Origin: Morella rubra
Lineage: Eukaryota > Streptophyta > Magnoliopsida > Fagales > Myricaceae
Reading direction: 5' to 3'
DNA length: 64,000 nt
Assembly (NCBI GenBank): GCA_003952965.2
Contig: RXIC02000237.1
Coordinates: 86,339 to 150,338 of the forward strand
The notes below the pieces were generated by a model. That model was given only the letters and a program-made list of their open reading frames with translations. It did not search any database and was not told where the DNA came from. Positions 11,679-23,635 of this stretch are shown one piece after another. The position numbers and the translations under genes are program-made. Within the stretch, counting starts at the first letter, position 1. Each line of letters opens with the position of its first letter.

Positions 11679-11845
11679 TTAGATTTCCGTTGAGGGATAT
11701 CTGGAAGCAAACAGAAGCTGTCCATCATAAGTTCATATTCTTTTAAAATTTCTTCCAAATTTGATTTTATTGTGTTGCCCCATCATAAAGGCCTCAATCG
11801 CCTGATCTGCGCGCATTAATCGTAGTATATTCAGCGCTATATATT
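11679..11845 (+). repeat. Promoter-like duplicated block, copy 2
   Basis: Counterpart of 8898-9060. It lies about 650 bp upstream of the ACD11-like start codon, so it may retain regulatory sequence. Confidence 0.7.
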
Positions 11846-12316
11846 GATCATCTACAATATATTTTGCTGACTAGTCTGACGCACGTAGCTTCTGATCTGA
11901 AACCGAAACTGTCCCCTAATTCATTCGTCTAATTTCTTAAAATATTTTATCCATATATATTGAGATTTACTGGGTTTTACGATCTATCCTACTGCAAACA
12001 AGAATAGATCGAGTATGGCTTACAGTTTAATTATGGACAGTAAATACGCAAACAAGCTTAAATATAATCTCTTGCATGGAAAGGAAAACATTAAAATAAT
12101 TGCAATACATAAAGAAGAAATAAGGTGGAGCGCCCATGAGCCGCGGGTAATCTCCTGGTGTCTTACAAGCCCTCTTGAGGATTGCAAAGTCATGAATGAA
12201 TCGTTATTTATTCACTCGCAAAACTCATAAGATGAGTGTGATACTATAATCGCAACCACGCCCAGCTATGTAATATTCTACATGGTTCAGGAATAGGTTC
12301 GGACACCATGCATGTG

Positions 12317-12499
12317 CTTATATATATTGGGCTGAGTCAGCGAGGTACTTATTCCGTACAACGTGTATATATTACACCATTGTATAAGGCCAGTGTTAGA
12401 GGAATGGAAAACATAATATTATCTTCTTTTCAAAATCCATCACCCGAAACCAAAATTTGACCAGGTAGACCGGTAGACCTTGATAAGCATCTGAGTTCA
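12317..12499 (+). promoter_or_regulatory. Probable core promoter and 5' UTR of the ACD11-like gene
   Basis: A TATA-rich motif (ttatatatatt, about 12319-12329) stands about 170 bp before the start codon, with a second one (gtatatatta) near 12365. No experimental start site is visible, so the choice between them is inference. Confidence 0.35.
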
Positions 12500-15400
12500 A
12501 TGGCGGACCTGAACGACGAGAGGCCACTGAGGACTTTGTCGGAGGTGTACAAGGAGCTCGCAGCCACTATTGATTCCAAAACTGCAGACGTGGAGGTAAC
12601 GAAATTCGCCCACGCGTTCTCTCTCATTTCCCCTTTCTTTCGCTACTTTGGCCTCGCCTTGAAGTTCGCGGAGATCGACGTAGTCGCCAAGGTACGCCAC
12701 GCTCATCTCGTTCAACCCTTTTTGGTTCCCGTGGAAAGGCGATCGAACACAAATATGATATCTAATTAACATGTTGAAAACCCCGCGGCATGGACGCAAA
12801 AAGAGAAGAATAGAAGACCATTTTGAGTGGTATCCAATTTAAAGCAACAGTTTTGTCTGGTTGAATTGTGACTTAAAGAAAATTTGGAGCCTGCATACAT
12901 TATTAGGATTTTATTTTTAATTTGAAGCACAAATTATATTTGGCCTCCTAGAGTGAAATCTAGCTTCGGTCCCTGAATATGACAGCCCAATAATAAGAAT
13001 AAATATTTATAATTGATATTTCTTTAGGACTCTTTTGATATTAACTGATTGGCCGCTTGATGAGCACAGGTTAACAATATTACAGAGGCGTCAAAGTCTA
13101 TTAGTACCTTGGAGGCTCTTCTTGAACGAGATATAAAAGCCAACACTGTAAGGAAAGTTGGAAGCCATTCGAGAAACCTCTTGAAAGCAAAACGTGCGGT
13201 TGACATGGTCAGGGCATTCCTTGAGAACATACTAGCTACAGAGTATGTATGTCACAAACTTCTTTATCTAGCTTTCTGTTCCATCCAATTAAATTTTCAG
13301 CACATGATAGTATTGCATCACCAGAAAAGTTCATATTTCTATTTAGTGTGCTCGGAGCATGTGTTAAAATTAAGTTGTCACGAGCATGCAAGTGAGAAGG
13401 GTTGTTGTGATAATCTAAGGGCAGTAGGGAGAAGCAATGGAGATAGATCAATGACAGAGTATGGAGTTAGGGATTTAAAGAGACAACGGTAGCATTCAAG
13501 ACTCGAGTAACTTTAGGACATTCAGGCAGTCAACACACTTTGGCCCACGAATCTGCATCAGTATCTCGAAGCTGATGTTCTAGAGCCGCTTGGTAGGATA
13601 CTTCTGAAAATGCTCATGCAGGTAGCCCTTATGTTGTCGATAGCCTCTAGCCATTTTCTGTTGAATGGTCTTTACGACTTTAAGACGTTCGTAATCCAAC
13701 TCAAAATCGTCTTGAAATAGAGATAACAAATTCACTTGTTTGTCAAGAACTATTGTTATACTAATAACTTGAGAAATCCTTGAAATTACTTACCAACAAA
13801 AGATCCTTAAAAGACGCTCTAGTTTTTGTCAAAACATAAGGCCAACTTTTGTACCATGGTGGTACATTCACTAAAACGAGGCTTCCAATTTTGGATGAGA
13901 GTCGGATAACACCAACTCCTTCACTGACCACACCCTTTGGAATATGCACTTGAACCTTCTCATTAGTTTGTACGTTGTCTAGACGTAATCTGCTAGTCCG
14001 CTCACGCCTGCGTCTAGCATTGGAGGTTGTTATCAAGTTGTAAACTCAATATTTTTAAGCTATATATAAATTAAACCATTAACATATGTTATTTCATATA
14101 AAAGAACATATGTAAAGAAAACGGGTAATACACGTACATGCACATTTGCTTTGAGTCGTCCCCGGAGAAGGTGATCCAATCTCTAACCTCGTCAATTGTA
14201 CGGCTTTCGTGGACGCAATATGTGGCTGATCATTAAACGAGACTGATGATGGAGAAGGTACCGTCTGTTAAGAGCGTGCGTGTTTGCCACCAATTGTCGT
14301 TGACCTTTATACGTGAATAGAAGTAGTTAAACATAATTACACACAATAACTTTTTAAATATGCATGAGTCATCATTAGAGTCGTTCGATAATGCTGTAAA
14401 AAAATCCAAAAATATTAAAGCATTGGATTTCATTAGGAGGATAGAGATACTAGTTGCCAAAGAGGACTCTAGTCTAAAGAGAAAGTTTTTTTCTACAATT
14501 GCTTCTGACTACCAGATATATTGGAAAGCTTCCTCTTTAACCTTGAGTCTTCACTGTAAATGAAAATCTACATCCCCATTTATCGTTCCAATCCTCGAAT
14601 ATTTCTTGATTCTTCAACAACATCCATCTCAATCCTTTTGTCACATTGATATTGGTCAATTTTGTAGGAAACTTTAGTGTACTATCCTATTCCACCTTTA
14701 TCTCATATGTACTCCAAATGCATCTTGTTTCATGAATTCTTTCATAATCGTGCCCCGAACAACCATACAAGTGAGAAAACATCTCCCTTTAGTCCTTTAG
14801 GTGCACACATTAGCGTATGCGAGTAAATGCACTAGTGGATCAGATCCAAAGCGGGGAGAGCCCAACTCTAAGAATACCTCAAAGAATGAAGGTAGGAGAC
14901 AGTATGAATGTTCCAATGAACGTTGCATCACCCAGGACATCAGACTACAAATTAGAGTATACAATCTCAAACTGTCCACACGTTGGACAAGTCAAGGCGT
15001 ATACAACATGGTTCAAAAGAAAAACACAAGGTAACAGCAACATCTAAGAGGAGTCTTCGCCTTAGTCATCAGAGGAGCCGGTAAGGTCAACCCAATCTAT
15101 GTGGCGGTGGTGCTCTCCTACGGGACCGTTCTCCCGGGAAAACTCTGGCGGTAGATCCTTCGGGATTAGGTAGGGCACAAGCCCACAATTACCTCCATGT
15201 TGTCGGTCACCAGGGCACGGACATGGAGGACGAGGGTATGGGTGATCATATCATGGTTTACAAAGGAATCGATTACCAACATCTGTCTTATAAAAATTAA
15301 ACATACAAAGGGGTGAGTCTTTTATTTCATCAAAGGGGGTAAAATGACCTAATCTCCATAATTACTCTAATTCTCCAAAATCTTCCAACATCAAATCAAA

Positions 15401-18400
15401 TTGATCATTCTCTAGCACATAATCAACCGAATAACAAGTTCCAGATCAACAAATTGCATGTTAATAGCCTAAATCATCAAGATATTAAAACCACCAAAAA
15501 CATGCAAAACTAACCCTTACCTTGATTAATCTTCTCAAGCTTTACTAATCACAATTCCTACATAAAACATCATGACAACATCAAATATCGTCAGAATAAG
15601 ATCAAAGCATGGAAATTTCGGATGAACGTCAAGAATTTCACAAAATTCCTTCAACATCACCTTTATACACCAATCGGCTAGAATGTCCCTTTCTCTTCTC
15701 AATCTTCAACTTCCTCTCAAGCTATCTATCACTCTCTCCCTTTCTCTAAGGCTGTCGACCAGATCAGTGAGGAAAAACCTCACACATGCTTGGTATTTAT
15801 AGTAATTGCTAACTAGGGTTTATCTAGGGTTAAGGTCTATGTTGTCTAGGGACACAATCATCTTTTCTAACACTAGCCTAGAACATCTATGCAAGCATTA
15901 GCTCAGAAATGGTTGGCTTGGGCGGCAGCTCCCTAGAAAGAAACATGTGGATAGTGGTTTTTTGAACAATTAATGATATCTAATGATTACAAAATAAAAC
16001 CATGTGTTTGACTGGTTTTTCTTGGTCAAAGGAGGTGCTGGATCACTACTGGGCCAAGGCAGGTCGAATGGGCTTGAGCTGGGCCCAAAAAGTTATGGTT
16101 TTTAGGCCCAATTGCATAAAACAATGTAATCCAAGCCCAATACCCTAATTAAAAATAAAATTTCTAAGAAAAAATTCAAACAAGGCACGACATCACTCAA
16201 TTATACCTTATTGATCAAGAAAACAATGAAACAAAACACGTCAAGCAAAAAGATGGATGAAAAGAGGGTTTTCTAGAAGAAAATAGGCTAAAAACAAGCT
16301 TTAAGGGCAAAATTGTCTTTTCAAGCTTGTAAAAATATTTTATGAAACTTTTTAGGGCACTGACATGATTAAAAATAGGTAATGAAATTGAAGAGCTTGA
16401 AAAGACAAGAATGAGGATATTTTTATCATTATTTTTGGATATATAGAACTATTTTTAGGTATTTTACAATATTTTATTAATAATAAAATTATTAAATCCG
16501 AATTTAGCAATATATAAAATTACTAATCATAATTATTAAGCAAAATTAAAATTAGCAAGAATATTTAGAGGGTCGGGGTGTTACACCAACGCTACATAAG
16601 CTTCAAAAAGGTGTAAGGTCATATTCATGGCATTATCAGAAATGTTACTGTTCAAACGAAAAGGTTTGTGATCAAACAGCCTGATTGATCATCTTTCAAA
16701 CAATCACGGAAGGGCACCAAATTCAGATTTTTAGGTATTCGAATGGTAATAGATAACACCAAATATAGATTTCCAAGTGTTTGAATAGTTAAGATATCAT
16801 TTGGGGACCCACGGGTCTACTATATCTTTTTAGTTTCGCAATACAACGTTTAAACAAAACTTACAGCCGTTCGAACCAAAACGTGCCAAAATAAAAAGTT
16901 GAAAAATTTAGGCCCCAATCAAAATGCATCCAAATGTACATTTCGCTCGATTTAAATGGAAATACAACGACGATGTGTCACTACTGTGTTTATTACTATG
17001 TTTCGTTCAAATGGTAAATAGGTCGCATTCCAAAATATTATTGTCATGTAGGAATGACCCCGTTTTGATTTGGGTAAACGTTCGAACAATATTAGTACCC
17101 GGTTCGAGCGGTTACCCAATTCAACATACATTAATATAATAATAATAGTGGTTATTAATATTATTTTCAAAAATACTACTAACATGAATAGCGTGCGTAT
17201 GTGAGTATGTAACTTGTATAGGCATGTAATGTGAGTGATTGTAAAAATTATATAAATTAACTCATAGTAGTCTAAAATTAAAAATTAAAAAATAAATAAA
17301 AAGAAATACAATAAAAAATCTCTAACCGCAAGATCTGTTCTCTAGAGGACGGTCTCTAGAGCACCAAATACGTACGCTCGCATCTCTGCCAGCTCACTCG
17401 CGACAACGTCGATGTATGGAACCAAAGTGCTGCCCATCACCCTCACAGATTGCTCCAACATGGTCAACTGATCCTCGATCGGAGTGAGAGAAGTACGAAC
17501 TACCTCAGTCTTTGACAGCTGAAATTTGTCTTACTACATAAGACGTACCAGGGGGCCCACAATAAAGATGTCCTAGCATCTTTCAGATTCCCTACCTCTG
17601 GAGTTGGAAAGTCGCGATTGTGCTACGCCACATGTCGTGACACTACATGTCCGGGGCTACGTCAGGAGTCACCCCGTCGATCGGCACCAACTGCCTCAGT
17701 CTCAGCTTGTCGGGTTGGATAGGTTCACCTACCTCCGTGAGGAAGCGCGTCAACAACAGGTCCTATGTCAAGCTGCAAGAGGAGGTAGTTTGAACCTCCG
17801 ATTGGATCATTCGAAATATGTAGAGCGAGAGGTCCAGAAGCAGATGTAGGGCTACCATCAACATCATGCTAGCTGGGTGAGTCGTGCACTTGAAGGTGTT
17901 GTGAGGATTGATATTGTAAGAGAAGATCAGACGCATCATGTGAAAGAAAAGTGACATGTCATGATTGTGGATGGATGAGGATATCAGTCACCGGTCTTGC
18001 CTCAACAATATCTAAAAGCCCTCCTCTTTAGGCATCAGATCAGCTACCTCAACTGATGAGTAGGCTAATTGTGACTGCTTGATGCTAAGAAAAGTGACAA
18101 AGACATCGGGTGAGACCGTCACCGACATTGGTGCCCACATCCAAAAGTGCTACAAAAGAAGTATCGCACTAATTCGATGTAGATGAGTCCCACCCACAAT
18201 AGCTATCTAGTCCAACCATAGTGGGTGATTATCCACTCCTCAAATAATTTAGTCCCCTAAGTCGAGAGGACTACCGACCCATCCACTACCACTTCACATG
18301 TGTGCATCTGCTTTCGATAGTCCTTGTCATCGTTGGGGAGACCTCCGGGGCCTTGGCTGAAGAAGACATTCTTGATCGCTTCGATATTTTTTAAATTTAC

Positions 18401-21400
18401 AAAACACATAAGGACGGGTTATAATGGTATACAATGCAATAAGAACGATATAAAACGTCATAGAACAAAATAATAAACTTTATTGAACAGTCACAAACCC
18501 TATAAACAGCTTTGTATGAAACACAATTTTGGTAACATCGTCCGAATGAACTAGATATGCAACTGAATGAATTGGTATATCCTAAAACACACCATTTACA
18601 AACCATTCGAACATACGTATATATATTAAAACGCATAGTTTAGATAGCATTCAAACTACTTAACAAGGCATCCAAACTGTATCTCCAAAATTGATCATTT
18701 GGTTTTACTATGCGAATGGTAAATCAAAACGGTGCGGATCACTTACAGTCATTCGAACAATAGTAGAATTGTTTGAACACTATAAACAAAATTAGTTTGT
18801 GGCCAAGTCAACTCAGCCATGAAAATCAGTTACAAAATTCAAAACAATCATACATACAACAATAAAAAAACACCCAAAACAAATGCGCAAACACTCTATT
18901 ATCTCATGAAACACAATTTTTCAAAGTTTGAGGCCAAATGGACTATTAAAAATATGAAAAAATTTAATATTAATCAAAGTAATTTTTTTTTAGAAAACTC
19001 ACTAAATACACATATTTAAACTACTAAAAAATGCCAAAAACTAACCTGGATTATGAGAATCTTGGTGACAATATGGTTTGCTTTGAAAATGGGACAAATG
19101 TTAGAGAAGGTTGAGAGTGTTTTCGAGCGTTTTGGAGTAATTTTGTGAGAAAGGAGACTCGGGCTACATTTTTATTCATTTGATGTCTTGTTCGAATGGT
19201 ATTTAAACCGTCCAAACAATACTATCCGATATGGCACGTCCTTATTCGTCAACTTATCCACTCATTACCATCTGAACGGTTCATATTACCATATGAACGG
19301 GAGGAGTGTAATAGGTGTCTCTTTCCATACCGTCCGAATGGAATATGTAACCTTTTGGTTGTTTTGCACGTGAACATCCAAAAAGCTCAAGAGTGTTCTT
19401 ATACAGGCCAAATGGTATATGTTATTGTTCGCATGATTTTGTGTGTAAAAAATCTAGATGAGAAATTAGACTTGATGTTTGGAATATACCAGCAACTCAA
19501 CATAGGCTAGCCTGATGAAAACAAAGATAATTCTCGTGATTATATTGGATTTCCTATATCCCGAAACTTAGGATAAATTTTTCTAGATTTGATAGCGAAA
19601 ATCCAAATGTGTGGATGTTTAAGGTCAATCGTTGATTTAATAATTTAAGGTGTATCAAACTTCTTCTAATCAAAAGGTCCTAAGTAGCTTATTTTACATG
19701 GAAAGGGAGGAATTGGTGTGGTTCTATGATGGAGAGGAGAATGGTGTTTCAATAGTTGGAAGGCTTTTACTAGAGCCGTACTGTTGAGGTTCCGAGACAC
19801 TTCTTATTATGATCCTATGAAGCAGATGTAAAATCTAAGGTAAACCGCATCTTTAGCTGAGTACATGAGCCAATTTTAGGCTCTTTCTAATCAATTCAGG
19901 ATTTATCGCCAAGGAGAAAGTTGAGCTGTTTCATCAGAGGTCTCAAGGATGACATCCAATATCCGGTAAAAGCATTTAAGCCCTAATACTCCTAACCAAG
20001 CCTTTCACGTGGCTAAAATAGAGGAGGCATTTGTGAACAATTGGAAGATGAGTGGTAGTGGTTTCAGGACACTATTTTAAAGTTAATTGCCTATCCTACA
20101 ACAACTCAATAGAACCAAAAATAGACCCATAAAATCAGTACAAAAAATAACCCTATCACGACTGAAGGAGAGAAGGGAGAAGGGGCTTTGCTACAACTGT
20201 GATGATAAGTGGAATCCTAGACATAAATGTTAGGTTATGTCATGGATGTCCAAGAGTTGATGGAGGAGGGAATAGAGGATGAATTAGAAGTTAATGAAGG
20301 AACTGAAATCCCAACTATACTAGAGTTGAATCTCATTGAACTAAAATATGTAGAAATATCATTACATGCTATGTCAGGAGCACTAGATTCCAAGACAATG
20401 AGGGTTAATAGCAGAATAAATGGAACCTAGGTTATGATTTTGATAGATTAGAGTTGTACGTATAATTTTATTGACACCAATATAACAATTAGAGATAACT
20501 TGAAAATGAGCATAATGGTTAAGGTGAGGGTGCAATTGGCTAATGGTGATATCATCCAGGGGAAAGGGAATGCAATGATGTATGTGTGCAGATGCAAGGG
20601 CATCAAATCACAACCAATTTTTATGTAATATCCTTAGGTGGGTGTGATGTAGTCCTTGGAATACAGTGGTTGGCCACTTTAGGTCCCATTTTTGAGATTT
20701 CCTGACTTTAATATAGTTTGACAAAGTGTAGTGCTGTAAGGGTTGAGAGTATCAGAAAGTACATTTGCATATGGGGACAATGGAAGAAGCATTTGGCAAT
20801 GGAGAGTAAGGGCATAGTGTTTTAGCTCCTGAATCATGTTATTCTTGAAGATACAATAGAAACGGAAAATTCAGAGAAGTTAATAGAAGTGTTGCAGAAA
20901 TTTAGTGAAGTTTTCAAGGAGCTTAAAGAGTTACCTCTCAATAAAGATCATGAGCACCAAATAGTGTTGAAGGAGGGGGCAAAACATATCAATGTTAGAC
21001 CTTACCAATATCCATGTTATTAGAAAAGTAAAATAGAAAAAATAGTTAAGGAGTTGTTGGAGTGTGGATTGGTGAGGAATAACCAAAGTCTTTATTCATC
21101 GCTAGTCCTAGTGGTTAGAAAAGCATATGGTAGTTGGAGAATGTCTATGGATTATAAGACACTGTACAATGAAACCATTAAGGTCAAGTACCCCATACCA
21201 ATGATAGAAGAAATTTTGGATAAGTTGATCGAGGCCACAATTTTCTCAAAACTTCATTTAAGGTCCGGTTATCTACAAATCAAAATGCTGGAGTCAAATG
21301 AACCCAAAAATAGCATTCCATACTCATTAAGGGCATTACGAGTTCCTAGTTATGCCTTTCCACTTAACTAATGCTCAACAACTTTCCAAGCACTTATGAA

Positions 21401-23635
21401 CAAGGTGTTCAAACCCTATCTCAGGAGGTTTATTCTCATTTTTTAGCAGGTAGATGGACTAGTACAAGGGTCAATTGGAATTAGTTCTCCAAACCCTTGA
21501 TGAACACCAACAACATCCTAAGTTAAGCAAATGCAAATTTGGGTTTCATGAAGTGAAATACTTGGGGCATGTAATATCTAAAGAAGGGTATGGGCAGATA
21601 CAAGAAAAATGGCAACAATGCTTTAATGGAGTTTACCTAACTCAGCAAAATCTCTAAGCCAAGCTCTTAAAGGAAGGGCATTGCACCTTTCAACTTATGA
21701 AAATGAGCTGGTAGCATTTGTGATGGCAGTCAAAAAGTGGAGGCCCTACATTTGGGGACAGGAATTTATGGTTAAAAAAGATCAGCAGGGCCTAAAGTAC
21801 TTGCTGGAGCAAAATATTGGCACATCATCACAACAGAAATGGATTTTGAACTTATTGGGACATGATTTTATTATCATGTAAAAGAATAGTAGAGATAACA
21901 AGGTTGCTGACGAGTTGTCTAGGAAATACGAATTAGATAAGACGTATTCGGATCTTATGTCATTATCTTGTCCCAATTTGGATTGGCTGGAATAGTTGAA
22001 GGCTACTTATGACTCGAATCCCATACTTCAGTCCATAATTTAGCAATTATCATGTACCCAAGGGCCAGATAAGAACTTACATGTACTACAGGAATACCTA
22101 TATTGGATTTGTCAGTTGTTGGTAAAGAGGGAAATAGAAACACTCTCATAATTGTTGAAGAATGAAAAAAATTGCTCCTAAGACACAATCGTGTTGCTTT
22201 CTTTGAATCATATTTCCCCACCAATTTGTACGCGGAGTTGATGCAAATTCATTCAAGATACAATGGACCCTGGATTTCTTAATTTGTTTCTTCAATTGCA
22301 TTGCACAATTAATGGAGACGAACCCTAATTTTTATATATTTTTTTTTGAATACTTGATAAAAAAAACTATGCTTTGGAGAAATTTGAAATACAAATGATG
22401 CAAATTCATTAGCAGTTAATTAACTGCTCTAAACTACCAACAACTTGGTTCATGTTAATTAATTACGATTTGATCAACTAACTATACCGATCTAAACAAT
22501 TAGTTAGAGCAACTTTTGGATCTTCATAGACGCTGGGAATAACAAGATTTGAACGTCTAATCGAAAGATCAAAAATCTATGGCTCTGATCCCTCTTGTGA
22601 TGCTTCGTGCTAAGTGCCCAGTGCGCCTCACATGCACCATAAAAGCTCCATTAGCGCCCATTAATAAATGCCTTCCCATTTTGTCGGATTTCCCATGTGG
22701 AACTCTCTCCGTAAAGAACTTTCCATAAAATTTTTCAATTTCTAAAATAGTAGTTATAAATAATTTTATTTTAAAAAACTTTAACGCTATTCAAGATTTC
22801 AGTTTGTCTAAATAGAGAAGAGAACGCACTCTTAATAGCAAATTCCATTTTATTTCATCACATCAAGGAGAGCAAATACTATTTTAAATCCTTGCATACT
22901 AAAACAATTTTATCTAGAATATTGACATGATTAGCTTTGATGTTGAAGATGATGTTATGTGCTTGATTCAATGTGTTGTTACATTCTTGAGGATCATATG
23001 GCAGAGGAAATTCCCTAAGGGAACCAGCTTCCAAGGCCTATGCACAGGTGTTTAATGCCCACCATGGGTGGGCTATTAGGAAAGTAGCAGGTGCAGCGAT
23101 GTATTCGCTTCCTACAATTTCAGAGTTGCGGAAGATGATAAATGAAGATGGTGAGTTCATGAAGTAATTGAAACAACATTTTTTTAGTTAAAGTCTCAAT
23201 AAGTTAATCACAACGCTTTCCTATTTTTTGGCTTTTGTATTTAAACAGCTTTTCTAGTTGTGTTTTATAGTTTTGTCCCAACCATCAAAGCCACTGGGTG
23301 TTTCCCTCTCTGCCATTCAGAGAGTAAGGATGAGTACTTGCTGATGCAAACCAAAGTATACTTGCATCTATAATCCTTCTTTTCATAAATGAGTCTTTGT
23401 ATGCCAGAGAAGTGAAAAAAAAAAGTTACTGGGTTTAGGCAGCCCAGGGGGAATCTTGTGTTTTTGGGTTTCCTAGTTTTCATTTGTTTGGATTTTCCGC
23501 AGCACTAATGACAAATTTTCGCTTTCAGAGGCATCAGCAAAGGTTGAAATGGAAATTTTTATTCATGCATCAACTACTGTATGCCAGTACATTGAGAGAC
23601 TCTACCTTTCAAGAGAATTGGGTATAGAATGGTAG
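12500..23635 (+). CDS. ACD11: ACD11-like sphingolipid (ceramide-1-phosphate) transfer protein, GLTP fold
   Basis: Four exons: 12500-12691, 13070-13242, 23005-23150 and 23529-23635. They join in phase into 205 codons plus stop, and every junction is GT-AG. The protein closely resembles Arabidopsis ACCELERATED CELL DEATH 11 (206 residues): N-terminus MADLNDERPLRTLSEVYKEL, C-terminus YIERLYLSRELGIEW. GLTP-fold proteins carry a lipid between membranes; ACD11 binds ceramide-1-phosphate and phytoceramide-1-phosphate in the cytosol, and its loss causes runaway cell death. Of the five ACD11 headgroup residues (D60, K64, R99, R103, H143), this copy has D60, K64, R99 and H142 (one residue shorter before it), with Lys at 103. 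No stop or frame break was seen. Intron 1 is 378 bp, intron 3 is 378 bp, but intron 2 is 9762 bp and full of transposons. Identity is by recall; expression through the giant intron is not shown. Confidence 0.9.
13495..14300 (-). pseudogene. CACTA transposase (Transposase_24-like) C-terminal fragment
   Basis: On the reverse strand 13761-14036 encodes a basic run (RRRRERTSRLRLDNVQ) followed by VQVHIPKG and LSSKIGSLVLVNVPPWYKSW. This is the 'I..PKG.. ...SKIG..VR...P..Y..W..V' pattern seen in plant En/Spm transposase C-terminal regions. The adjoining 13495-13740 continues with VKTIQQKMARGYRQHKGYL- and HEHFQKYPTK-like residues, matching the 'R..H...L..H' stretch that normally follows. Stops and a missing N-terminal part make it a fragment. 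Orientation matches the ORF2 remnant at 17330-18400, so both likely belong to one reverse-strand element split by the LTR at 14973-16585. Confidence 0.6.
14301..14972. other. Unassigned sequence within the intronic CACTA element
   Basis: Presumably interior of the same CACTA element. Two overlapping short forward ORFs (14801-15047) and a 67-codon ORF (14360-14563) show no recognised domain. Confidence 0.4.
14973..16585 (-). mobile_element. LTR of a Ty3/gypsy-type element (family 2), probably solo
   Basis: On the reverse strand it begins TGTAACACCCCGACCCTCTA, a common start of plant gypsy LTRs, and the same start occurs on the forward strand at 28231. The other boundary is proposed at 14973, where TGTCCACACG is preceded by CAAAC; the right flank is CCAAC, a 5-bp target duplication with one difference. 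The body has the usual mix of AT-rich, pyrimidine-rich and TATA-like (tatttatagt, about 15797) sequence. No coding region is attached. The right boundary is firm, the left one tentative. Fossil. Confidence 0.55.
16586..19500 (-). mobile_element. CACTA element, ORF2 half, reverse strand, inside ACD11 intron 2
   Basis: In reverse orientation the order is: subterminal block with GTTCGAACGG-like motifs (19500-19180), pyrimidine-rich leader (about 19160-19050), ORF2 remnant (18400-17330), AT-rich spacer (17320-17140) and a second motif block (17110-16620). This is the same order as at 2973-7003 and 25766-28229. Neither terminal CACTA end was found, so the element is truncated, on one side by the gypsy fossil and on the other beyond the transposase fragment at 13495. 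Confidence 0.6.
17330..18400 (-). pseudogene. Decayed CACTA second ORF, reverse strand
   Basis: Reverse-strand frames give stretches such as EAIKNVFFSQGPGGLPNDDK and a charged C-terminal part near 17350-17480. Multiple stops interrupt it. GC content is higher than the flanking AT-rich spacers, as expected for former coding sequence. Assignment rests mainly on its position between the leader and spacer blocks, by analogy with 4241-6055. Confidence 0.4.
19520..22260 (+). mobile_element. Ty3/gypsy fossil, gag to RNase H, no LTRs
   Basis: Remnants follow gypsy order on the forward strand. A gag-like region with an 'SCFIRGLKDDIQ' type motif lies about 19590-20220, a retropepsin-like region about 20220-20560, reverse transcriptase about 21000-21660 (VKYPIPMIEEILDKL, FSKLHLRSGYLQIKM) and RNase H about 21660-21960 (LSTYENELVAFVMAVKKW). 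A stretch resembling the start of the RNase H-integrase linker ends near 22260, and integrase is absent. No LTR was found on either side. Badly broken, well over twenty breaks; clearly old. It sits inside ACD11 intron 2. Confidence 0.8.
22261..23004 (+). other. 3' part of ACD11 intron 2
   Basis: AT-rich sequence between the gypsy fossil and exon 3, ending in a usable acceptor. No element ends were recognised here. Confidence 0.5.

Larger units (their letters stand above)
9932..12499 (+). other. Upstream region of the ACD11-like gene
   Basis: AT-rich, no recognised gene. It includes a poly-A run (10302-10320), a short tandem repeat (11018-11059), the second promoter-like block and two TATA-rich stretches (about 12317-12328 and 12366-12372) 130-185 bp before the ATG. 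A 71-codon forward ORF (12015-12230) has no recognisable domain and is not called. Confidence 0.5.
13243..23004 (+). other. Intron 2 of the ACD11-like gene, expanded by transposons
   Basis: Donor GTATGTATG at 13243, acceptor ATATGGCAG ending at 23004. The phase matches exactly: exon 2 ends GA and exon 3 begins A, restoring the Glu codon that precedes Gly-Asn-Ser-Leu. Positions 13243-13490 and about 22270-23004 look like original intron; the rest is a reverse-strand CACTA element with an inserted LTR, and a gypsy fossil. Confidence 0.8.

Noticed and set aside
12015-12230. 71-codon forward ORF upstream of ACD11
   Set aside because: No recognised domain, no splice or promoter context of its own, and low-complexity Lys/Ile-rich start; likely chance.
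13495-13640. Forward-strand stretch that looked like a missing ACD11 exon
   Set aside because: The real exons 3 and 4 were found at 23005 and 23529 with matching phase; this stretch reads as CACTA transposase on the reverse strand.
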